DNA of 61,063 nt. Origin: an uncultured Lachnospiraceae bacterium. GTDB taxonomy: Bacteria > Bacillota > Clostridia > Lachnospirales > Lachnospiraceae. Of the stretch, positions 8,459-15,997 are shown in pieces (positions within the stretch are counted from its first letter, which is position 1; each line of letters begins with the position of its first letter). Location: positions 1 to 61,063 of the forward strand of contig CADATP010000012.1 of assembly GCA_902790935.1 (NCBI GenBank), given 5' to 3'. Below the pieces are notes generated by a model. It worked only from the letters and a program-made list of their open reading frames with translations, made no database searches and was not told where the DNA came from. The translations under genes and the position numbers were made by a program.

Positions 8459-8538
8459 AAGATTAGATTGACGTAGTATTGTTTGATAATATAAAGTGAA
8501 ACTATCAAATGTTCTGAATTTTTGACAAATCTAATCTT
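8459..8538 (+). promoter_or_regulatory. Rubrerythrin promoter flanked by an 11-bp inverted repeat
   Basis: A candidate promoter TTGACG (8468-8473), 16-base spacer, TATAAA (8490-8495) drives the reverse rubrerythrin gene. It is bracketed by a perfect inverted repeat, AAGATTAGATT (8459-8469) and AATCTAATCTT (8528-8538). A second dyad TGATA...TATCA (about 8484-8507) overlaps the -10. The right arm ends two bases before the GGAGG ribosome site. The arms could be paired operator sites or, with an upstream start point, a long RNA stem masking the ribosome site. Confidence 0.5.
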
Positions 8539-8552
8539 ATGGAGGAAAAGCT

Positions 8553-9137
8553 ATGAAGTATGTATGTCCTGTTTGCGGTTATGTACACGAGGGAGACAAT
8601 CCCCCCGCAGAGTGCCCCGTTTGCCATGTTAGCGGAGATAAGTTCAAGGTAGTTGAGGGCGAGCTTACCCTTGCTGCTGAGCATGAATTCGGTTTATACG
8701 CAAAGACAGTTAAGAATAATCCCGAGATCAGCGAGGAAGATAAAAAGTATATCTTCGAGCAGCTCAAGGCTAATTTCGAAGGAGAGTGCTCAGAGGTTGG
8801 AATGTATCTTTGCATGGCCAGAGTAGCGCACAGAGAAGGATATCCCGAGATCGGACTTTACTGGGAGAAGGCTGCCTTCGAGGAGGCTGACCATGCTGCG
8901 AGATTTGCAGAGATGCTCGGAACCGATCTTGAGCCCAAGATGACCGATTCCACAAAGCAAAACCTTGCATGGAGAGTAGACTGCGAATTCGGCGCTACTC
9001 AGGGAAAGACAGACCTTGCTAAATGTGCTAAGAAAAACAACCTTGACGCAATCCATGACAGCGTACACGAGATGGCTCGCGACGAGGCTCGTCACGGCAA
9101 GGCATTAAAGGGCCTTCTTGATAGATATTTTAAATAA
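8553..9137 (+). CDS. Reverse rubrerythrin (rubredoxin domain first)
   Basis: A 194-residue protein in which the rubredoxin-type iron site comes first (Cys5, Cys8, Cys21 and Cys24 in CPVCGY and CPVCHV), followed by a ferritin-like four-helix diiron domain. That domain shows GECSEVGMY, FEEADHAARF and HEMARDEARHGKAL, which supply the Glu/His ligands. Reverse rubrerythrins are cytoplasmic NADH-linked peroxide, and in some clostridia oxygen, reductases. The order is opposite to classical rubrerythrin. GGAGG is 6-7 bases before the ATG and the gene is monocistronic, ending at a strong terminator. The dyads in its promoter suggest redox- or peroxide-responsive control, but no recognisable PerR box was confirmed. 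Confidence 0.93.
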   Translation: MKYVCPVCGYVHEGDNPPAECPVCHVSGDKFKVVEGELTLAAEHEFGLYAKTVKNNPEISEEDKKYIFEQLKANFEGECSEVGMYLCMARVAHREGYPEIGLYWEKAAFEEADHAARFAEMLGTDLEPKMTDSTKQNLAWRVDCEFGATQGKTDLAKCAKKNNLDAIHDSVHEMARDEARHGKALKGLLDRYFK

Positions 9138-9160
9138 ATCAAAAAAGTTTTGATAAAACA

Positions 9161-9191
9161 TGCTCCGGCCCATATAAGCCGGAGCATTTTT
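9161..9191 (+). terminator. Intrinsic terminator after rubrerythrin
   Basis: TGCTCCGGC (9161-9169) pairs perfectly with GCCGGAGCA (9178-9186), followed by TTTTTAT. It makes the rubrerythrin gene a single-gene unit. Confidence 0.9.
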
Positions 9192-9202
9192 ATGCATAAA
9201 TG

Positions 9203-9231
9203 TTGTATATACGCGGAAAAAGGCTTATAAT
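9203..9231 (+). promoter_or_regulatory. SigmaA-type promoter upstream of the SCP2-tail gene and luxS
   Basis: TTGTAT (9203-9208), 17-base spacer, consensus TATAAT (9226-9231). It lies 70 bases before the SCP2-domain gene and should also drive luxS, whose start is 11 bases after that gene. Confidence 0.7.
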
Positions 9232-9303
9232 ATCGGTAGTTTGTTTTTTGTTTTGTTCTTAAATTATGTTTTTTGAAAAAGAAATGGTTTTAAGGAGGAA
9301 GAA

Positions 9304-10059
9304 ATGACTTACGAAAAGATTGTAGAAAAGGTGCAGAAATCATTCGCCAAAGCTTCAGGCTGGGACATCGGAGGCCACAAGGCAATCCAGATCAACGTCC
9401 GCGGAGAAGGCGAAGGAGCGTTCTATATCGAGGTTAGCGAGGGCAAGTTTAATGTACAGCCCTACGAGTACTACGATAACGACGCAGTAGTGACCATCAG
9501 CTCAAAGGTTCTTATAGACATCATGGATGGTAAAACGGAGCCCGCTGATGCATATTCAGCACAGAAATATTCAATAGTGGGGGATGCGGATGTTGCCAAC
9601 AAGATCCTATCCCTTCGCACAGTAAGCGAAGCTAAAAAGGCAGTTAAGAAAGCCGCTGACGAGACAAAGAAGGCTGCAAAGAAGGTAAGTGCGCAGACAA
9701 AGAAGGCCGCTTCAAAAACTACCAAGACAGCTAAGAAAGAAGTAAAAAAGGCAACAGCCGAGACTAAAAAGGCTGTAAAGAAGGCTACCGATGAGACCGC
9801 AAAGGCAGCTAAGGCAGTAGCCGAAGAAGTAAAGGCAGAGACCAAGAAAGCAGTTAAGAAGGCAACTGACGAAACCAAGAAAGCAGCTAAGAAGGCAACC
9901 GCAGAGACTAAGAAAGTAGCTAAGAAAGCTGCCGACGAGACCAAGAAAGTAGCCGAGAAGGTTACCGCAAAGGCTGAGGAAGTTAAGGCTGCAGTTCCTA
10001 CCGTTAAGCCCGCTTTCAAGAGACCTCTGGCCATCAAGCCTGCTGACGACAAAAAATAA
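9304..10059 (+). CDS. SCP2-domain protein with long Lys/Ala-rich 11-mer repeat tail
   Basis: Residues 1 to about 102 fit a SCP2 sterol-carrier-type lipid-binding domain (SEGKFNVQPYEYYDNDAVVTI and KYSIVGDADVANKILSL are the usual late elements). From about 103 to 235 the sequence is almost entirely Lys, Ala, Thr, Glu and Val in an 11-residue period around KKATDETKKAA, which should form a long amphipathic helix, like LEA group 3, phasins or histone-H1-type tails. It ends in a short Pro-rich segment. No signal peptide. The tail could bind DNA, a membrane or a granule surface; nothing in the sequence decides. GGAGG precedes the ATG. luxS follows after 11 bases, so the two are probably cotranscribed. 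The SCP2 half is clear, the role of the fusion unknown. Confidence 0.82.
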   Translation: MTYEKIVEKVQKSFAKASGWDIGGHKAIQINVRGEGEGAFYIEVSEGKFNVQPYEYYDNDAVVTISSKVLIDIMDGKTEPADAYSAQKYSIVGDADVANKILSLRTVSEAKKAVKKAADETKKAAKKVSAQTKKAASKTTKTAKKEVKKATAETKKAVKKATDETAKAAKAVAEEVKAETKKAVKKATDETKKAAKKATAETKKVAKKAADETKKVAEKVTAKAEEVKAAVPTVKPAFKRPLAIKPADDKK

Positions 10060-10070
10060 AGGATTATCAA

Positions 10071-10550
10071 ATGGAAAAGATAGCAAGTTTCACAATCGAC
10101 CATATCAAGCTACAGCCGGGAGTATATGTATCCCGCAAGGACCACGTGGGCGCTGAGGTTATTACAACCTTTGACCTTCGTATGACAAGCCCTAACGAGG
10201 AGCCTGTTATGAATACCGCGGAGATACATACCATCGAACACCTTGCTGCGACTTTTTTGAGGAACCATCCCGACTACAAGGACAAGACCGTATACTTCGG
10301 CCCCATGGGATGCAGAACGGGCTTCTACCTTCTCCTTGCCGGAGATTACGAGTCCAAGGATATCGTCCCTTTGATGATCGAGATGTATGAATTCATCAGA
10401 GACTTTAAAGGCGATGTACCCGGAGCGTCTCCCAAAGATTGCGGAAACTACCTTGATATGAACCTTGGAATGGCCAACTATCTTGCAAAGAGATATCTGG
10501 ATAATGTTCTCTACGGAATAGGCGAAGACAGACTTGTATATCCCGAATAA
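10071..10550 (+). CDS. luxS: S-ribosylhomocysteine lyase LuxS
   Basis: LuxS splits S-ribosylhomocysteine into homocysteine and DPD, the precursor of autoinducer-2. The 159-residue protein has the metal site HTIEH (His53, catalytic Glu56, His57) and the third ligand Cys124 in KDCGNY, plus Cys81 in GPMGCRTGFY. All catalytic residues are present and the length is normal. It is 11 bases downstream of the SCP2-tail gene and is followed by a terminator and then mtnN, which supplies its substrate. Activity recycles S-adenosylhomocysteine; whether AI-2 is used for signalling here is not shown. Confidence 0.97.
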   Translation: MEKIASFTIDHIKLQPGVYVSRKDHVGAEVITTFDLRMTSPNEEPVMNTAEIHTIEHLAATFLRNHPDYKDKTVYFGPMGCRTGFYLLLAGDYESKDIVPLMIEMYEFIRDFKGDVPGASPKDCGNYLDMNLGMANYLAKRYLDNVLYGIGEDRLVYPE

Positions 10551-10566
10551 TCTTTTGGTAAAATAA

Positions 10567-10599
10567 GCCCGCCGGCTCTTTGGGCCGGTGGACTTTTTA
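10567..10599 (+). terminator. Intrinsic terminator between luxS and mtnN
   Basis: CCGCCGGC and GGCCGGTGG (about 10569-10591) form a GC-rich hairpin followed by ACTTTTTAG. It may only partly separate luxS from mtnN, since the gap to mtnN is short. Confidence 0.75.
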
Positions 10600-10633
10600 G
10601 TTAAAATAAACGTATTTTAAAGAGGAAAACAGT

Positions 10634-11332
10634 ATGAGCAAAATCGGAATAATCGGAGCAATGGAACTCGAAGTAGAGACTCTTAAGAGCAAGATGAATG
10701 TAACCCGAAAGGTTACAAAGGCAAATATGGAGTTTAACGAGGGTACTCTCGGCGGGGCGCAGGTAGTTGTTGTAAGAAGCGGCGTAGGTAAGGTAAACGC
10801 TGCTCTTTGCGTACAGATCCTTGCTGATATATTCGAGGTTACTCATATAATAAATACCGGAGTTGCTGGATCCCTTAATGCGAAGCTTGATATCGGAGAT
10901 ATTCTGATCTCCAAGATCGCTCTTCACCATGATGTCGATGCAACCAATTTCGGATATCAGCTTGGAGAGGTTCCTCAGCTTGGAATAAAGGAATTTCCCG
11001 CTGATGAGAAGATGATCGCTTTGGCAGAGGAAACCTGTAAAAAGGTCCTTCCCGAGCTTAAAACTCTTGTGGGCCGCGTAGTCAGCGGAGACCAGTTTAT
11101 CGCGGACAAGGCGGTTAAAGAAAAACTCATCACAAATTTTGCCGGTGACTGCTGCGAGATGGAGGGCGCTTCCATCGCCCACGGCGCATACCTTAACGGT
11201 ATTCCCTTTGTGATCCTCAGAGCTATCTCCGACAAAGCGGATGATTCCGCCCAAATGGACTATCCTACTTTTGAAAGACATGCCGCAGAGCACTGCGCTA
11301 AGCTTGTAGAGGCTCTTGTGGGACAGATATAA
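10634..11332 (+). CDS. mtnN: 5'-methylthioadenosine/S-adenosylhomocysteine nucleosidase
   Basis: The 232-residue cytoplasmic enzyme removes adenine from SAH and MTA, giving S-ribosylhomocysteine for LuxS. Family features are the N-terminal GIIGAMELEVE (catalytic Glu near residue 11), GTVGAALN-type core here as GVAGSLNAKLDIGDI, GDQFI in the middle, and EMEGASIAHGAY plus RAISDKAD near the end (catalytic Asp). Length is typical. GAGG precedes the start. Directly after luxS, it completes the activated methyl cycle detoxification branch. Confidence 0.95.
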   Translation: MSKIGIIGAMELEVETLKSKMNVTRKVTKANMEFNEGTLGGAQVVVVRSGVGKVNAALCVQILADIFEVTHIINTGVAGSLNAKLDIGDILISKIALHHDVDATNFGYQLGEVPQLGIKEFPADEKMIALAEETCKKVLPELKTLVGRVVSGDQFIADKAVKEKLITNFAGDCCEMEGASIAHGAYLNGIPFVILRAISDKADDSAQMDYPTFERHAAEHCAKLVEALVGQI

Positions 11333-11353
11333 ATAACCGGGGGTTAATGCTAT

Positions 11354-13084
11354 ATGCATAACAAAAAAACTATACTGACGGCAGCTCTATTGGGGACAGC
11401 CCTGCTTCTTTCCGCTTGCTCAAAAATGACACAGGGGGACGGGGTTGGGGGTTCATTATCAGACAGCTCGCCCCAAAGTCAGACAATGACACAGGGGGAC
11501 GGAGTTGGGGGGTCACTATCAGGCGGCGAAAACGCCGGCTCCGACAGTGCATCCTTCTTCCCTTACGGAGAGGTATTTTACGACGGAAGAATGATTATGG
11601 GCGGACTCGAAGAACCCGCCGAAAGGCTTGATCCCGCCGAGATTTACGCAAACGTAACCTACACTCCCCAGATGTTTTACGGGGATTACAGACTGAACCA
11701 TAAAAATGACGGCATTCAAACTGCGTATGCTTCAAGAGAGTTTTTAAACAGTTGCAAGTGGGTAAAGGGTGATGAAATATCCGATTCCCTATCCGGAAAA
11801 ATCATCTCTTCGATCCCCTATAGGATCGTAGCGGGAAATGCGGAGCTGGACAACGCTCTTATCACAGATACAAACTACAACTGGTGCCAGATTTACTTCG
11901 CGGTATCGGGCGACGAGAGAGAAGGTGTCTACCTCGATGCGGCTTATACCGTCGAGGGAAAAGATATAATCTTTACTCCTGTATCGAGCTGGAACTTCGA
12001 CGAGACGACCGGGGAGCTTAGTTACAAATTCGAAGAAAAACAGGTTAAATATAGCTTTGAGTTTTGCGGTCCGAAGGTTACTCTTTCAACAGAGGACGCA
12101 AGCTATACCCTTATCGAGAGAGATTTCACAAGTTGGAAGAGCTACGTGACCGAGGAGAGCCTTTCCGTTGAGAGCAGTCTTTCCGAGAATTCAAGGAAAG
12201 TTGACGACATTGTCGGAATTGATATCACGGTTCAGGTGGATGCAAACGGAAAGCTTAATCCTAAAAAGTCCAACTTCACTTTAAAAACAGAATCAAACGG
12301 CCAGACAAAGAACTGTAACGGCTGCGCAAAATGGGACGAGGACGGACTCTTTACCTTCTCCTACACGGACCAAAACGGCGAGACAAAGATCCATCAGATG
12401 GTTATGTTTTACTGCGGCTTTGACGGAATAATCCTTTCCGACGGAAAGAAAAACTACTACTATCTCAGTACGTTTTTATCCGAGGCCAGCGTCGGACATT
12501 ATACGATCGAAGACCTCGGAGCTAACATTTCCGAAGAAGATGCGGCTGTTATCGAGACTCTTACTGATGAGGAAATCGAGGAGATCATCGAGACAAGAGA
12601 CAATCTTTTGGAAGACTTCGAAAAGGCATTTTCCGCAAACGGCATAGCGGCAAAGATTCAAGAAGAAACCGGAGAGATAGTCCTTGACTCTTCAATCCTT
12701 TTTGCAACGGGAGATTCATCTCTTTCAGAGGATGGAAAGAAGGCATTAAATGCCTTTATTACAGCATTTGTCAGTGTAATAGACGATCAAAAGTATAAAG
12801 GGTTCATTTCGAAGGTTGAGATCGGAGGACATACCGATACCCAGGGTGCTTACGATTATAACCTCGAGCTCTCCCAGGAAAGAGCGGATAATGTTAAGGC
12901 CTATTGCCTTACCGAGGCGGCGCTTTCTGACGAGATGAAGAATGAGCTTTCGAGCATTCTTATCCCCGTTGGTTACTCCTACGACAAGCCGGTTTATGAT
13001 AAAAAAGGAGACGTCGATATGGACGCCTCCCGTAGAGTTGAATTTGTATTCTATATTAACTTAGGGGCTATAAGCGGTCAGTAG
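11354..13084 (+). CDS. Lipoprotein with C-terminal OmpA-like domain and duplicated N-terminal repeat
   Basis: A 576-residue lipoprotein: signal to LLLSAC with Cys22 as lipid anchor. Residues 25-36 and 45-56 are two copies of MTQGDGVGGSLS, a translated DNA repeat with an exact 60-base period. The middle (about 70-430) is unrecognised. A helical, acidic stretch at about 395-440 precedes an OmpA/MotB-type peptidoglycan-binding domain, with ILFATGDSSLSEDG, GHTDTQGAYDYN near residue 493, LSQERADNVKAYC and DASRRVEFVF. It should sit on the outer membrane face and bind peptidoglycan. The ribosome site is weak (GGGGG at about 11340). Its stop codon lies inside the stem of the terminator. Confidence 0.8.
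   Translation: MHNKKTILTAALLGTALLLSACSKMTQGDGVGGSLSDSSPQSQTMTQGDGVGGSLSGGENAGSDSASFFPYGEVFYDGRMIMGGLEEPAERLDPAEIYANVTYTPQMFYGDYRLNHKNDGIQTAYASREFLNSCKWVKGDEISDSLSGKIISSIPYRIVAGNAELDNALITDTNYNWCQIYFAVSGDEREGVYLDAAYTVEGKDIIFTPVSSWNFDETTGELSYKFEEKQVKYSFEFCGPKVTLSTEDASYTLIERDFTSWKSYVTEESLSVESSLSENSRKVDDIVGIDITVQVDANGKLNPKKSNFTLKTESNGQTKNCNGCAKWDEDGLFTFSYTDQNGETKIHQMVMFYCGFDGIILSDGKKNYYYLSTFLSEASVGHYTIEDLGANISEEDAAVIETLTDEEIEEIIETRDNLLEDFEKAFSANGIAAKIQEETGEIVLDSSILFATGDSSLSEDGKKALNAFITAFVSVIDDQKYKGFISKVEIGGHTDTQGAYDYNLELSQERADNVKAYCLTEAALSDEMKNELSSILIPVGYSYDKPVYDKKGDVDMDASRRVEFVFYINLGAISGQ
11427..11455 (+). repeat. TGACACAGGGGGACGG repeat, copy 1
   Basis: Begins TGACACAGGGGGACGG, continues into a G/T-rich centre and ends TTCA; with copy 2 it differs by only a few bases over about 36 positions. 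It lies in frame inside the lipoprotein gene just after the lipobox and encodes MTQGDGVGGS. Confidence 0.75.
11487..11515 (+). repeat. TGACACAGGGGGACGG repeat, copy 2
   Basis: Starts exactly 60 bases after copy 1 and ends GGTCA, so its outer ends form TGAC...GTCA. The 20-codon spacing keeps the host lipoprotein in frame. Confidence 0.75.
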
Positions 13085-13102
13085 ACTGCTTATAGCTTTT
13101 TC
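13067..13102 (+). terminator. Intrinsic terminator overlapping the lipoprotein stop codon
   Basis: GCTATAAGC (13067-13075), inside the last codons, pairs with GCTTATAGC (13088-13096), followed by TTTTTCT. The stop TAG at 13082-13084 lies in the loop. It faces the convergent gene at 13169. Confidence 0.8.
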
Positions 13103-13168
13103 TATAGTGGAAAGTAACCTGCGTTTAAGCTGCATGCATTTATTTGCCTGCTTATTAAGCTGCAGACG

Positions 13169-13918
13169 CTACTGGGTAATACTTACGTTAAATCCCTCAA
13201 CGGTCCCGAATCTTTCAAGATTCGGGTCGTTGCCCTGATTCATCTTTTGAGCAATGACGTTATTCATCTCATTCTCAAAATCGGTAAGATTCTCGTTTTC
13301 CTGCTGAAGAGCTTTATTTCTCTCGTCTGTTATGCGCTGCTTCCTGGCATCTTCCTTGGCCTTGTCCGCCTTCTTGTTTTGATCTTCGGTAGCAGAATTG
13401 TCATCCGCCTTCTTAACGGTCTCTTTTGCGCTTGCAGCGTTTGAAACTTTCTCGGAAGCTTCATCGTCGGAAATCTGTTTCTTTAACTCCTCACGCTTTT
13501 CAATTTCCTTATCAAGGTCATTTCTGCTGATCTTGCCTTCTCTGTAGAGAACATCAAGCTGATCCTCCGAATATCCGGTAAGATCCGTTATCTCTTTTTC
13601 GGGCTCCTTTTGAAGGACGATTCCGTCATTTAATGCCTCCATAGATTTTTCGCTTGCTCTTACGGTATCGCCGTCCTTTGATGTTGAGATAACTTTACCG
13701 ACCGCCTCGTCTATTGTGGCAGCCTTTTGCTGCTCTGCAAGGAGCTCTTTACGAGCCTCTTCGCTTTTTGCGTTTTCATTCTCTCGAGCTTTGCGAAGCT
13801 CTTCAGCTCTCTTGGCAGAGGCATCATCAGCTTTATCGGCTCTGCTCTGTCCGACCTTATAGGCATTGTTAATATTTTCTTCTCTTATGACCATCTTGGC
13901 CTGAATATCCATCGCCAT
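13169..13918 (-). CDS. Unrecognised highly charged, coiled-coil protein
   Basis: A 249-residue protein without signal peptide or membrane segment, made mostly of Lys, Glu, Asp, Ala and Asn. Residues about 30-75, 120-165 and 175-230 look like long charged helices or coiled coils; a less charged TDLTGYSEDQLDVLYREGKI lies near residues 106-125. I do not recognise a family. AGGAGG stands 7 bases before the ATG, and a near-consensus promoter with a palindromic spacer lies upstream, so it is a real, independently expressed gene. It converges on the OmpA-domain lipoprotein. A structural or scaffold role is possible but not supported by any motif. Confidence 0.65.
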   Translation of the reverse strand: MAMDIQAKMVIREENINNAYKVGQSRADKADDASAKRAEELRKARENENAKSEEARKELLAEQQKAATIDEAVGKVISTSKDGDTVRASEKSMEALNDGIVLQKEPEKEITDLTGYSEDQLDVLYREGKISRNDLDKEIEKREELKKQISDDEASEKVSNAASAKETVKKADDNSATEDQNKKADKAKEDARKQRITDERNKALQQENENLTDFENEMNNVIAQKMNQGNDPNLERFGTVEGFNVSITQ

Positions 13919-13979
13919 ATAGACACCTCCTGTCGTTATTATCTGGCAATTTGTAAAATTTACAGACTATTACATTTAT

Positions 13980-14009
13980 ATTGTAGACTCTCTGAGAGGA
14001 AGATGTCAA
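13980..14009 (-). promoter_or_regulatory. SigmaA promoter of the charged coiled-coil gene, with palindromic spacer
   Basis: Minus strand: TTGACA (14009-14004), 18-base spacer, TACAAT (13985-13980). The spacer contains the palindrome CTCTCAGAGAG, which could be an operator. Confidence 0.7.
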
Positions 14010-14023
14010 GGATATTCTGTTAT

Positions 14024-15997
14024 TTATATATTTGTATCATCAGAGGCTTGGCTGCCGTTAGATCCGCTGCCGGGAGCCTGACCATCGGGAGCCTGCCCAC
14101 CGAAGCCGCCGCGTCCGCCGCGCATTTCACCGTTAAATTCTGATCCGTCGGGAGCTTGTCCGTCCGGCATCTGTCCGTTAAAACCTGATCCGTCCGGAGC
14201 CTGTCCGTCAGGCATCTGAGTTCCGTCGGGAGCCTGGCCATCAGGCATCTGAGTTCCATCGGGAGCCTGACCGCCGAAACCTCCGCGTCCGCCGCCGAAG
14301 CCGTCGCGGCCGCCACCCATGTTGCCACCGCCGCCGAAGCCGCCTCCAAATCCGGTTCCCGAGCCGTAGATGTTATTTCCGTCCATAGAAATCTCTACTG
14401 ATTCCGACCCTACTGAAAGAGAAAGCGTATCATCGTCTGAAATATCAGGTGTGGAAATAAGTACCGAGCTTCCCTGCTTCGCGGCAGTTACGGATACCAA
14501 TACGTTTCCATCGGAGTCCGTAAGGGTGATAGCGTCACCGGATTTATATGTAACGGTATTTACAAGTATGGATCCCTGAGAGGCATTATTAAAGTTCATA
14601 GCCATTCCGTTAGATCCAAGTGCTATGAAGGTTCCTCCTGTTATCGATCCTTCACTGTCGTAATCAAGAGCTCCATTTCCTGCACTAACGGGCCCGTCAA
14701 CAAGAGTATAACCTCCGGTTACGTATATAGAACCATTGGCATCGACACCGTCACCTTCGGAATTAATGTAAATCTTTCCGCCGCTGATCTCGATATAGCT
14801 GGAGCTTGAAGAAGAGAATGTATCTCCGCCCATGGGACCGAAACCACTTCCGTCATTTCCACCCGCAGCGTTGATTCCGTCATCGGTAGCCTTTACATTA
14901 ATTTCTCCGCCTGTGATAAGTACAACGGTTCCTTCGATTCCTTCGTAGCAGGAGCTGACGTTTATTTTTCCGCCGCTGATGATGGTAGTGCCGTCGCTGT
15001 GAACCGCATCATCGTCAGATGTGATATCAAAGCTTCCGCCTTCAATCTGAACTGTTCCGGATCCATCGATCGCATCACTGTCGGCGTTTAAGGTAAAGGT
15101 TCCGCCGCTTATATAAACATATCCAAGACTGTCATCCTCATCATTGGAAGCGTGTATACAATCGGTAGAAGCCGAAATATCAAAGGTTCCGCCACAGATT
15201 CTTACGCTGTCTTTTCCGTTAATACCGGAAGAGGAAGCCAAAATTTTGTAATATCCGTCGGTTACCTTAAGATCATCCTTGCTGACGATTCCGTGTCCGT
15301 AATTATTCACGATAGTAAGGCTGCCGCTTCCGTTAAGTACGAGATCGTCTTTGGAATAAATGACTGCGTCGATGTTGTTGTCATCTATTGCTACATATTC
15401 GCCCGTTGTGGATAATGTATTTTCGCTTCCTTCGGCAAGGGTGATAAATACCTTGTCCGCGTCTTTTACATATATAGCCGCCGAAGAATCGTTTGAGATA
15501 TTTGCTCCCTTAAGTACAAGCTGCACCTTTGCTCCGTCCGCGTCTACTACTATCTGTCCGTCTGAAAGAGTACCCGAGATTTCATAGATCCCTTCCTCAG
15601 AAATTGTCACGGTTGATCCGTCTACGGATACACCCTTGCCGGAAGATGTAATTCCATTGTCCGAAAGGGAAATGCTTACTGCCTTCGAAGCTTCGTAGGA
15701 AGGATCAAGATCTCTTTCCGTAAAAAAATCCGATGAATCAAGAGAACTTGATGCATAAAAATTGCTTTCCCCGGAAAGGATCTCTGATGATGAATCTAAA
15801 GATCCAGATGAAGATCCGTCGGTTACATCTGCGCTTCCTGCGTTAGCGGAAGAATCAGGGCTTTCGATAGTGCTTCCCGAAGAGCTTGTACCTGTGCTTG
15901 TTCCTGTGCTGCAAGCCGCCAAAGATACGGCGATCATTCCTGTTAAAACTACTGAAACTGCTTTTTTAAGATTATCACTTAATTTATTATAATTCAT
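14024..15997 (-). CDS. Cthe_2159-type beta-helix carbohydrate-binding lipoprotein with Gly- and APDG-repeat tail
   Basis: A 657-residue lipoprotein: signal ending SLAACS, then a Ser/Gly/Thr linker. The core (about residues 90-545) is a right-handed beta-helix of recurring rungs such as VYISGGTFTLNADSDAIDGS, VQIEGGSFDITSDDDAVHS and IISGGKINVSSCYEGIEG. This matches the Cthe_2159 family (DUF4353), known to bind pectin-like acidic polysaccharide with calcium. The last 100 residues are low-complexity: GGGFGGGGNMGGG-type glycine runs, then repeated QAPDGTQMPDG units. It is anchored on the cell surface. It overlaps the DUF4956 gene by 11 bases and is the last gene of the VTC operon. CAGGAGG precedes the start. 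Confidence 0.85.
   Translation of the reverse strand: MNYNKLSDNLKKAVSVVLTGMIAVSLAACSTGTSTGTSSSGSTIESPDSSANAGSADVTDGSSSGSLDSSSEILSGESNFYASSSLDSSDFFTERDLDPSYEASKAVSISLSDNGITSSGKGVSVDGSTVTISEEGIYEISGTLSDGQIVVDADGAKVQLVLKGANISNDSSAAIYVKDADKVFITLAEGSENTLSTTGEYVAIDDNNIDAVIYSKDDLVLNGSGSLTIVNNYGHGIVSKDDLKVTDGYYKILASSSGINGKDSVRICGGTFDISASTDCIHASNDEDDSLGYVYISGGTFTLNADSDAIDGSGTVQIEGGSFDITSDDDAVHSDGTTIISGGKINVSSCYEGIEGTVVLITGGEINVKATDDGINAAGGNDGSGFGPMGGDTFSSSSSSYIEISGGKIYINSEGDGVDANGSIYVTGGYTLVDGPVSAGNGALDYDSEGSITGGTFIALGSNGMAMNFNNASQGSILVNTVTYKSGDAITLTDSDGNVLVSVTAAKQGSSVLISTPDISDDDTLSLSVGSESVEISMDGNNIYGSGTGFGGGFGGGGNMGGGRDGFGGGRGGFGGQAPDGTQMPDGQAPDGTQMPDGQAPDGSGFNGQMPDGQAPDGSEFNGEMRGGRGGFGGQAPDGQAPGSGSNGSQASDDTNI
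14040..14345 (-). repeat. Tandem coding repeats (Gly-rich and QAPDG/QMPDG)
   Basis: The 3' end of the beta-helix gene contains degenerate tandem units of 12-21 bases encoding QAPDGTQMPDG, QAPDGSGFNG and GGRGGFGG. Such tracts are prone to slippage and length change. Confidence 0.8.

Noticed and set aside
9471-10103. Long minus-strand frame opposite the SCP2-tail gene
   Set aside because: It exists only because Lys/Ala codons read as Phe/Leu/Ser/Ala on the other strand; no ribosome site.
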